From CAIOZA01 sp964464375 (GTDB lineage: Bacteria; Bacteroidota; Ignavibacteria; Kapaibacteriales; UBA2268), in assembly GCA_964464375.1 (NCBI GenBank), contig CAYXFU010000059.1, positions 1 to 16,543 on the forward strand: a stretch of 16,543 nt of DNA, read 5' to 3'. The notes under the pieces were generated by a model. That model did no database searches, was not told the DNA's origin, and saw nothing but the letters and a program-made list of their open reading frames with translations. Position 1 is the first letter of the stretch; the number at the start of each line of letters is the position of its first letter. The position numbers and the translations under genes were made by a program. Below are positions 1-5,887 of this stretch, piece after piece.

Positions 1-23
1 GTAGCAATACGGAGAAAAACTAC

Positions 24-64
24 GTAGTATTTGGTATATTGAAAAAATCAGTAGTATTTGGTAT
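24..64. repeat. Direct repeat pair upstream of the LamG-protein gene
   Basis: The 14-base word GTAGTATTTGGTAT occurs perfectly at 24-37 and again at 51-64, with 27 bases between the two starts. It lies 80-120 bases before the first start codon. Two nearly in-phase copies (about 2.6 helical turns) could be a binding site for a dimeric regulator, or simply local duplication in AT-rich DNA. The repetition is seen directly; any role is inference. Confidence 0.55.
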
Positions 65-86
65 TTCAATTGGTTTTGATATTGTC

Positions 87-94
87 TAATTTTG
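87..94 (+). promoter_or_regulatory. Possible Bacteroidota-type -7 promoter element
   Basis: TAATTTTG matches the TAnnTTTG -7 element known from Bacteroidota housekeeping promoters and lies 49 bases before the start at 144. I do not find a matching -33 TTTG at the usual distance (about 19 bases), so support is weak. The same 8-mer occurs on the - strand at 16297-16304, before the other main transcription unit. Confidence 0.22.
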
Positions 95-143
95 TAATAA
101 TAAGAAAAGTAAATTATTTATTAGATAGTTGCGGAGAGATTTT

Positions 144-2741
144 ATGTTTAACATTTTCAATTTTAAGAGCAGAGCAATCATTACGTTGTTGCTATTTGTT
201 TGTGCATTCCAGCTTTCAAGAGCTGAGTTTCATTTTGATGGAGCTGATCTAGGCGGATCAGGTTTCATGAATGGTAACTGTCCCTTTTCACAGCCTTTTA
301 TAGGATATCATTTTCCTGATGAACCATTTAATTTCAATTGCGATAATTACGGAAAATATAATGGATTTAATGCTAATCCTAATATTTCAGGGTGCATTAA
401 TCCCAATGGTCCGGTTGATAAAATTGTTATAACCGCTGTTACTAATGCTTCATTTCCAAATAGTTTGTACACAGGCACAGATGGACCAATAACCGGTATT
501 AGTCAGAAAACTTGGGCTGGTGATCCAAAACCGGTTTGGTCACAACAAGCTGACTATACTTCTCAGGAAGTAACTTTTAGTCGTGATGGTAGCGGATTTA
601 ATAGTGCAAATTATACTCAGGAATTATATTTTACAATTAGGTTTGCATTAAATAATTCAAATCGTGCTTTTTTATATTTCGATTCATTCTATAATGGTGT
701 CTGGAAAGAAAGATATGTAATTAAATGGACAGGTATTTGGGTGATTTTTCCTGTTAACAAATGTGAACCATTGCCTCAACCATTAGCAGAATGGAATTTT
801 GACGAATGTATCAAAGATCTATACCTTCAAAACATAGCATTTGACGACATTGCTACGATCGAATATCCACCAGCTGATGGAACAATTATTGGTGGAGTTC
901 GTGCACCTGGTGTAAGAGGAAATGGTTTAAAGTTTTTTCATGATGACTATGTAGAAATAGGAACACCAGCTAAATTAGATTTTAGAAATGAAAGCATGTC
1001 AATTTCAACTTGGGTTTATGCAACTAATCTAGGTGATCAGGATATGCAAATCTTATCAAAAGGTTATGATGGGAATACAACACAATATGAAGTAAAAACA
1101 TTAAAAAGAAGTGACGGACATCACTTATCTTTCAGATGTTTTCAAAATGGACCGGGTGATGAGGGTTCTGGTGTCTATTCCGATAAAGTAATTAAAGCTG
1201 GTTACTGGTATCATGTAGTAGGTACTTACTCAAAGAATAAAACTGGTGACCTTACCCGTGGAATGTGGAAGATTTATATAAATGGTGAATTAGATAAATC
1301 AAATGTGAATCCTGGACCAATTCATACAGATCAATCTGTTTTAATAGGTGCTGTTAAGAATCAGACTACAAGCGTTGTTCAACACTGGTGGGATGGATTT
1401 ATTGATGAAGTGAAAATATATGAGGGTGCTATAACTGATGAAGATGTCCTAAATATTTGGGAAGATGAAAGACCCAGTGTATCTGAAGGGAATATCTGTG
1501 CCCAATCTAGTCTTGAAATAGGGACACCAGTACTTTGGTATGATGGAACAGATTTGAATGGTAATGGTACACCGAATTACTTAGAATCACCACCGATTGC
1601 AAGTGGGACTGATCTAAGTTTATGGATAGATAAAACAGCAATACAAGAAAATGCAAACATCGTTGGAAATAGAATACCAAGGTATTTTAATAATGTAGCT
1701 AGTGGAAGACCTGGTGTAACTTTCTATACAGATTATGCAAGTAATCATTATGGATATTCTGACATTTTAGTCGGACAAGATAATGCGGGTGAATACCTAA
1801 CAACTCAGAACACAAATGAATGGACATTTGGTCAACAGACAGATAAAAATCTATTAGTTCTCTTTAAGACCGGAACAAGCATCAATTCTTCAACACCTTA
1901 TCCCGGAGATCCGAAGCCCTACTATTCTGACGGACGTCAAACAATTGCTGAATTTGGTGGACCACTGTCAGGATTTAATATTTATCTTTCGCAAGGTTAT
2001 TTATGTTTTGGAATGTGGAACAGAGTTGAAAGAATGCATACACAATTGGTAGCACCAAACCTTTATCCTCTTGTTAGAGAACGGTTGTATCTTGCTCATA
2101 TTGAATTCTTGAAGGAACAAAAGAATTTTGTTGTTCATTTTAGTGATGGTACAACAACTTGGGTAAGTGACCCAATAGATTTTTCTGGTCTTACGAAAGA
2201 AGCTTCAATAGAAAATTTTGCAATTGGTGGAGCCTCCAGAACAAGCTATCATGATTACAATACTGGAGAAACTTATTCCGATCATTTCGATGGTTCTATC
2301 ATGCAAGTTTTACTTTACAATAAGGATATATCAGAAACAGCACAAAGTATATATAATTTCTTTACCGAAAATTATGGTGGCGACTATCAATTTATTTATC
2401 CAGATAGTCCTATAAACAAAATTGGAATCGCTCAAGATCCAAAAGATTGGGTAAACTACTTTAGCAATGAACCGATAAGCCAAGATAATAGTGTTTTTGC
2501 TTATCCAAATCCAGCAGATAGCAAATCAACTATAGTAGTTAATTTCACTTCTGAACAAAATATCAGAATTGAATTAGTGGATAATTTAGGTAATATAGTT
2601 TCATCAATTTATTCAGGTCATGTTGCATCCGGTATGCACAGCTTTAATGTAGATTGCACAGGTCTTTCAACAGGATTCTATACATACAGAGTTTCCGGTG
2701 ATGGATTTGTACAGACCGGCAAATTGATAATTAATAAATAA
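144..2741 (+). CDS. Secreted LamG/concanavalin A-like domain protein with T9SS sorting domain
   Basis: An exported protein of 865 aa, probably attached to the cell surface or released. I start it at the ATG at 144, because GGAGAG at 133-138 is a well-placed ribosome binding site; the longer frame from TTG at 129 would bury it. The signal peptide is residues 1 to about 26 (KSR, hydrophobic run, cleavage near LSRA/E). Residues about 30-225 form a domain I do not recognise. Residues about 259-440 are a LamG/concanavalin A-like jelly roll, with the typical WYHVVGTY, IYINGEL and DGFIDEVKIY strands. Residues about 460-750 look like a second jelly roll of the kind starting LWYDG and ending GSIMQVLLYNKDIS. 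Residues about 784-865 are a type A T9SS sorting domain (YPNPA start, GFYTYRV, GKLIINK end). LamG folds usually bind glycans or proteins; no catalytic motif is visible. It forms a single-gene unit closed by the terminator at 2779-2813. Confidence 0.9.
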   Translation: MFNIFNFKSRAIITLLLFVCAFQLSRAEFHFDGADLGGSGFMNGNCPFSQPFIGYHFPDEPFNFNCDNYGKYNGFNANPNISGCINPNGPVDKIVITAVTNASFPNSLYTGTDGPITGISQKTWAGDPKPVWSQQADYTSQEVTFSRDGSGFNSANYTQELYFTIRFALNNSNRAFLYFDSFYNGVWKERYVIKWTGIWVIFPVNKCEPLPQPLAEWNFDECIKDLYLQNIAFDDIATIEYPPADGTIIGGVRAPGVRGNGLKFFHDDYVEIGTPAKLDFRNESMSISTWVYATNLGDQDMQILSKGYDGNTTQYEVKTLKRSDGHHLSFRCFQNGPGDEGSGVYSDKVIKAGYWYHVVGTYSKNKTGDLTRGMWKIYINGELDKSNVNPGPIHTDQSVLIGAVKNQTTSVVQHWWDGFIDEVKIYEGAITDEDVLNIWEDERPSVSEGNICAQSSLEIGTPVLWYDGTDLNGNGTPNYLESPPIASGTDLSLWIDKTAIQENANIVGNRIPRYFNNVASGRPGVTFYTDYASNHYGYSDILVGQDNAGEYLTTQNTNEWTFGQQTDKNLLVLFKTGTSINSSTPYPGDPKPYYSDGRQTIAEFGGPLSGFNIYLSQGYLCFGMWNRVERMHTQLVAPNLYPLVRERLYLAHIEFLKEQKNFVVHFSDGTTTWVSDPIDFSGLTKEASIENFAIGGASRTSYHDYNTGETYSDHFDGSIMQVLLYNKDISETAQSIYNFFTENYGGDYQFIYPDSPINKIGIAQDPKDWVNYFSNEPISQDNSVFAYPNPADSKSTIVVNFTSEQNIRIELVDNLGNIVSSIYSGHVASGMHSFNVDCTGLSTGFYTYRVSGDGFVQTGKLIINK

Positions 2742-2778
2742 AATTTCGTATCGGATAATAAATGCTCATCCGGCTCAT

Positions 2779-2813
2779 AAAATGGGTTTCCCCAAAAAGG
2801 AGACCCATTTTTT
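2779..2813 (+). terminator. Rho-independent terminator of the LamG-protein gene
   Basis: A 13-bp stem pairs 2779-2791 (AAAATGGGTTTCC) with 2799-2811 through one G-U pair. It has a 7-base A-rich loop and runs into T residues to 2813. It begins 37 bases after the stop codon. The 3' half is repeated at 2866-2895. Confidence 0.8.
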
Positions 2814-2895
2814 AAATTAAGCCAAATTTAATACTTGTTCCCAAGCGGGAGCTTAGGAACAAGATCCCAAAAAAAGGAGACCCATTTTTTAAATT
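2791..2895 (+). repeat. Duplicated terminator half flanking a palindrome
   Basis: The segment at 2791-2818 (CCC, A-run, GGAGACCCATTTTTT, AAATT) recurs at 2866-2895, differing only in the A-run length (5 against 7). Between the copies lies a short AT stretch and the REP-like hairpin 2834-2863. The arrangement resembles a duplicated target around an inserted element, or a slipped duplication. The second copy lacks the left arm, so it should not terminate. Confidence 0.6.
2834..2863. repeat. REP-like palindrome with a GGGA tetraloop
   Basis: Arms 2834-2846 (CTTGTTCCCAAGC) and 2851-2863 pair over 13 positions with one C-A mismatch. They close on GGGA, a GNRA-type tetraloop. Mobile REP elements in many environmental bacteria have this GTTCCCAAGC / GCTTGGGAAC layout; that resemblance is from memory. 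No transposase gene is in the window. Confidence 0.6.
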
Positions 2896-2920
2896 TAGCA
2901 TCACTTGCTAATGAATTCAG

Positions 2921-2938
2921 AATTGATAATTGATAATT
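2921..2938. repeat. Short AT-rich tandem repeat
   Basis: AATTGATAATTGATAATT is a tandem of a 7-base unit, about 2.5 copies, in the gene-free stretch 2742-3324. It resembles low-complexity intergenic tracts seen in Bacteroidota-like genomes. No function is visible. Confidence 0.5.
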
Positions 2939-2947
2939 AAAAATGAG

Positions 2948-3189
2948 TGGTCAAGCAGGATGCATGACCTACCGGAAGAGAGAATACAAATATCGAACAT
3001 CGAATGATGAATGTAGAAGGGAATGGAAGAAATGGTCAAGCAGGATGCGTGACCTACCGAGGGAGAGGGAATGCGACACCACCCCTGACCCCGCCTCGAG
3101 GCAGGGAAATGCAGAATTGTCCTCACCCTGACCCTCTCCAACAATTTGAGAGGGAGTTAGGAATGGTCAAGCAGGATGCATGACCTACC
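2948..3189. repeat. Three copies of a 26-bp interspersed motif
   Basis: The motif TGGTCAAGCAGGATGC followed by RTGACCTACC occurs at 2948-2973, 3033-3058 and 3164-3189. The only difference is A or G at one position. Each copy contains the inverted pair GGTCA/TGACC around an 11-base centre. Spacing is irregular (85 and 131 bases between starts), so this is not a CRISPR array. Extra shared words surround the copies: AGGGAGTTAGGAATG at 3151-3165 and 3195-3209, and CCAGAAGA at 3188-3195 and 3215-3222. That points to repeated partial duplication of a longer element. Short open frames across it are repeat by-products, not genes. Confidence 0.75.
3079..3154. repeat. GC-rich inverted repeats inside the repeat cluster
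   Basis: This stretch is much richer in G and C than its surroundings. It holds the near-palindrome CCCGCCTCGAGGCAGGG (3090-3106). It also holds a hairpin of CCCTCTC (3132-3138) with GAGAGGG (3148-3154) around a 9-base loop. The run CCTCACCCTGACCCTCTCC is typical of dispersed intergenic repeats in many environmental bacteria (from memory). The foreign composition suggests mobile repeats nested in AT-rich host DNA. Confidence 0.5.
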
Positions 3190-3278
3190 AGAAGAGGGAG
3201 TTAGGAATGAGGTACCAGAAGAAATTCTAGTGGAGATAGGGTAGGCTCGTTTGAAATTCAAAATTGTAATAATCTTTT

Positions 3279-3299
3279 GTAATTCGTAATTTGTAATTG
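3279..3299. repeat. 7-base tandem repeat before the propeller gene
   Basis: GTAATT plus one variable base occurs three times in a row (C, T, G as last base), ending 25 bases before the start at 3325. It closes the gene-free stretch. It may lie in the promoter or leader of the next gene, but nothing shows a regulatory role. Confidence 0.5.
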
Positions 3300-3324
3300 G
3301 TATTCAAAATAAATGGAAATAGGT

Positions 3325-4842
3325 ATGAAAAAGATATTATTGTTGTTGTTGGTTTGTTTCCTTAATAGCTCTTTTGCTGATTGTGCGATATGGCAGAAAA
3401 CAGGGACACTTCCCGATGGTGTTGTAGAATCAATTGTAATTAGCTCGAAGACGGGTACTGTTTTTACCGGAATTTATGGTGAAGGTCTATACAAATCTAC
3501 AAATGGTGGGCAGGACTGGATCAAAGCAGGTACCGGACTTCCCGATAATCTTATAAAATCGATAATTGTCCAGAGCGATGGTTCTATTCTTGCCGGATTT
3601 AACGGTAAAGGGATTTATATTTCTAAAGATGATGGGAACACATTTGCAGAATCCAATACAGGGCTAACAAATAAAAATATACTGAATATTTATTTGTCAT
3701 CCGATGGAAAAGTATATGCCGGATCGTGGTTCTATGGGCTGGTTCATCAATCTACCGATAATGGCAAAACATGGACAGATTACGGAGCAAAGGGATCTGA
3801 TATTCACTCTGTGCTAGTCAGCAAGGCTAATTCAGTATTCGGCGGTTCAGAATATAATGGTCTTTACAAAACTGTTGATAATGGCAAAACGTGGAAGACA
3901 GTCGGATTCTATACTTATACTATTTATAGCCTTGTTAATGCTACCAATGGCGATATCTATGCAGGAGCTTCTAATGGCGTTTCTGTATCGAACGATGACG
4001 GTGCTAAATGGACTAAAATGAATAATGGTCTTCCCATTGCTGTTGCCAGACAACTCCAATTTTCGCAACAAGGTTCGCTGTTTACCGCAACCCCATCCGG
4101 GGTTTTCAAATATTCTTCCAAAACATCAAAATGGAAGGACTTTAACGATGGGCTTGACACAACTAATCTGAATGCATTCTGCTTCGGGCTCGATAATAAC
4201 AACTACCTCTATGTAGGAACTTCTGCAGGCATTTACAAAACGACTAATACAGCAGATGCAAAACAGATGACAATTGCTGTCAAACCTCTAACTATTCCAG
4301 TGCTCGAATGGAACGAAAGCTTTACATTTAATATAACGATGATGGACGAAGACAGTATAGCAGTTGCAAATGCAAATGTAACGGTGAACGACAGTCTGCT
4401 CGGTAAAGAAGTGAAATTGGTAACCGATGCCAAAGGCGAAATCCAATATACATTCAAAGTACCCGAAGAAACATTGAACGGAACTTATTCTTTTGTTTTC
4501 AATGGAGATAAAACAGGATATTACAAAACCAATACAGTTGTCAAAAACGTTGGCGTTGATCACATCAATTCAGTCTTTGAAACCGCAGAATCAGGCATTA
4601 TTGCAGTTTATCCTCAACCGGCAACAGATTATCTGAAAATTGATTTAAAACAAATGATGACTAATAGTATAGAAGAGATATCACTATATGATGTGAATTC
4701 AGTAAAGGTTCTGAGTTTGGATATGGCAAATTTGGGCGAAGGAACATTTCTGGACATCAGATCACTTCCATCGGGACAGTATTTATTAATAATGAAGCTT
4801 AACAATAAAATTATAGCAAAATCTGTAACAATAATCAAATAG
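3325..4842 (+). CDS. Secreted beta-propeller (BNR/Ycf48-like) protein with Ig-like and T9SS domains
   Basis: An exported protein of 505 aa. I prefer the ATG at 3325, which gives a standard signal peptide (MKK, leucine run, cleavage near SSFA/D); the in-frame ATG at 3313 would add four residues. Residues about 22-307 are six to seven repeats of roughly 40 aa, each with a G-x-Y-K/IS-T-D/N-N/D-G-x-x-W signature (for example STDNGKTW, TVDNGKTW, SNDDGAKW). This is the pattern of a BNR/sialidase-like or photosystem-assembly-like beta-propeller. Residues about 314-412 form an Ig-like domain of the kind that follows surface propellers (VANANVTV, DAKGEIQYTF). Residues about 425-505 are a T9SS type A sorting domain (YPQPATDYL, SGQYLLIM). 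Without the sialidase catalytic residues it is probably a binding or scaffold protein; the ligand is unknown. A strong terminator follows 30 bases after the stop. Confidence 0.88.
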   Translation: MKKILLLLLVCFLNSSFADCAIWQKTGTLPDGVVESIVISSKTGTVFTGIYGEGLYKSTNGGQDWIKAGTGLPDNLIKSIIVQSDGSILAGFNGKGIYISKDDGNTFAESNTGLTNKNILNIYLSSDGKVYAGSWFYGLVHQSTDNGKTWTDYGAKGSDIHSVLVSKANSVFGGSEYNGLYKTVDNGKTWKTVGFYTYTIYSLVNATNGDIYAGASNGVSVSNDDGAKWTKMNNGLPIAVARQLQFSQQGSLFTATPSGVFKYSSKTSKWKDFNDGLDTTNLNAFCFGLDNNNYLYVGTSAGIYKTTNTADAKQMTIAVKPLTIPVLEWNESFTFNITMMDEDSIAVANANVTVNDSLLGKEVKLVTDAKGEIQYTFKVPEETLNGTYSFVFNGDKTGYYKTNTVVKNVGVDHINSVFETAESGIIAVYPQPATDYLKIDLKQMMTNSIEEISLYDVNSVKVLSLDMANLGEGTFLDIRSLPSGQYLLIMKLNNKIIAKSVTIIK

Positions 4843-4872
4843 GTATTAATTTGTTGTAAATCATTTATTAGG

Positions 4873-4900
4873 GGCGGGAAAATTTATCCCGCCTTTTTTT
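4873..4900 (+). terminator. Rho-independent terminator of the propeller gene
   Basis: A perfect 7-bp GC-rich stem, GGCGGGA (4873-4879) with TCCCGCC (4887-4893), has a 7-base loop and is followed at once by seven T residues (4894-4900). On the other strand no T-run follows, so it serves the + strand gene rather than the convergent DUF4239 gene. Confidence 0.92.
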
Positions 4901-4916
4901 GTGTTTGCAATGTGAG

Positions 4917-4976
4917 ATTGTCTGAACTGTGATTCTCATGATTTATGTGATTATGCTTTTTTGATAGTAGGACAAT
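4917..4976. repeat. Possible remnant of a dispersed repeat between convergent genes
   Basis: The stretch TCTGAACTGTGATTCTCATG followed by ATTTATGTGATTATG resembles a dispersed sequence I recall near GxxExxY-type genes and in intergenic DNA of Bacteroidota-like genomes. An inverted pair ATTGTC (4917-4922) and GACAAT (4971-4976) brackets it. No GxxExxY gene is present here, so at most a fragment remains. The identification is from memory. Confidence 0.3.
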
Positions 4977-4992
4977 TCTGATCTTTATCGGA

Positions 4993-5751
4993 TTATTGAA
5001 AAAATTTCAAAACAACTTCAAATGATTCTGGTTTAATGTGAATTATTCCTGAGAATGGATGCTCTAAGGCGTCAATAAGAATAAGTACCAATCCTATTAT
5101 ACCGGACAGACAAAAAACCATTACTGCGTGCGCCAACACCTTTTTTGTCCCGAATAAATATGAAAAACCAATTGTTATCACAGCACCAAAAATAAGAACA
5201 AACCACATATAACCCGGTACACCATAATCAACACATAATAACCTCATTCTGCGGCTTTCCTGCAATTTTTCTAGTGACTCAACAGTTTTTGAAAACCAGA
5301 ATTTATCATTTTCATTTTTAGTTACATATCCATAAAATAAATTCCAAAATTTAGTATAAACTTCTCTATTTTCATTACTTAACTTCAGATTAGCCATAGC
5401 TGGAAATTCATTATGAATCATAGTTGCTGCATATTCTTTAACAAGTGATTGAACATTGCTTTGAACCACTGAGTCCTGAATTCCAAAACTATTTCTATAA
5501 ATACCGGCAACATTGGTTGCTTCATATTCAATTTTTTCATTTGCTGAATTGTATTGTTCCCACACTACAAGAACAACAAATGCCATTAGAACAGCATATA
5601 CAACACCAACAACTGCATAAATAAATCCGGCTACTTCATGATGACTCTCTAATGTTGAAATTGATATAGACCGTCTTACTAATGCTAAACCAAGCAATGA
5701 AATTATTATGATACCAAATAAGATTACAATTGATAAAACGATATCACCCAT
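4993..5751 (-). CDS. DUF4239 (bestrophin-like) membrane protein
   Basis: A 252-aa inner-membrane protein. Four hydrophobic helices are visible, at about 4-24, 41-65, 181-200 and 206-227, with a soluble helical loop (about 66-178) between pairs two and three. The second helix carries the DUF4239 signature: a His before it (SHHEVAGF), then GVVYAVLMAF and WEQY. The family's LxxPFSG-like motif follows helix four (ALEHPFSG, 228-235). The family is loosely related to bestrophin channels and its function is unknown. The start is well supported: AGGAGT lies five bases before the ATG. It stands alone, is convergent with the propeller gene, and is separated from the operon upstream by the hairpin at 5843-5870. 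The 90 or so bases after that hairpin must hold its promoter, which I cannot place. It need not be related to the operon. Confidence 0.85.
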   Translation of the reverse strand: MGDIVLSIVILFGIIIISLLGLALVRRSISISTLESHHEVAGFIYAVVGVVYAVLMAFVVLVVWEQYNSANEKIEYEATNVAGIYRNSFGIQDSVVQSNVQSLVKEYAATMIHNEFPAMANLKLSNENREVYTKFWNLFYGYVTKNENDKFWFSKTVESLEKLQESRRMRLLCVDYGVPGYMWFVLIFGAVITIGFSYLFGTKKVLAHAVMVFCLSGIIGLVLILIDALEHPFSGIIHIKPESFEVVLKFFQ

Positions 5752-5842
5752 AATTACTCCTATCTAATTATTAATAAAACAATAGTAAAACTACAAAATC
5801 GAGGTGAGATTATTTGTTTTTCCAACTGATACCAATAAAGAG

Positions 5843-5870
5843 TCGGCTAACAATAAATTATGTTAGCCGA
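5843..5870 (-). terminator. Hairpin terminator at the end of the ten-gene operon
   Basis: TCGGCTAACA (5843-5852) and TGTTAGCCGA (5861-5870) form a perfect 10-bp stem with an 8-base AT loop. It lies 17 bases beyond the stop of the last operon gene. The T-run on the - strand is weak (CTCTTTATT), so termination may be incomplete and some read-through into the DUF4239 gene is possible. Confidence 0.7.
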
Positions 5871-5887
5871 ACTGCTTGAATCGTCAT

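Noticed and set aside
2917..3144. Two overlapping short reading frames on opposite strands (2917-3144 minus, 2943-3131 plus)
   Set aside because: They lie entirely in the repeat cluster, are translated from the 26-bp motif and GC-rich inverted repeats, and lack ribosome binding sites and any protein-like pattern.
2948..3189. CRISPR array
   Set aside because: Only three repeats, irregular spacing (85 and 131 bases), spacers that share sequence with each other, and no cas genes.
3325..3384. Lipoprotein signal for the propeller protein
   Set aside because: A Cys follows the signal (FADC), but the residues before it do not form a proper lipobox, and cleavage after SSFA fits signal peptidase I.
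4288..4563. Minus-strand reading frames inside the propeller gene (for example 4288-4563 and 3957-4202)
   Set aside because: They are antisense shadows of a well-supported coding frame, with no ribosome binding site or recognisable domain.
3325..4842. Active sialidase
   Set aside because: The BNR-like Asp-box repeats are present, but I see no sialidase FRIP motif, arginine triad or Tyr/Glu catalytic pair; T9SS propellers of this type are usually non-enzymatic.
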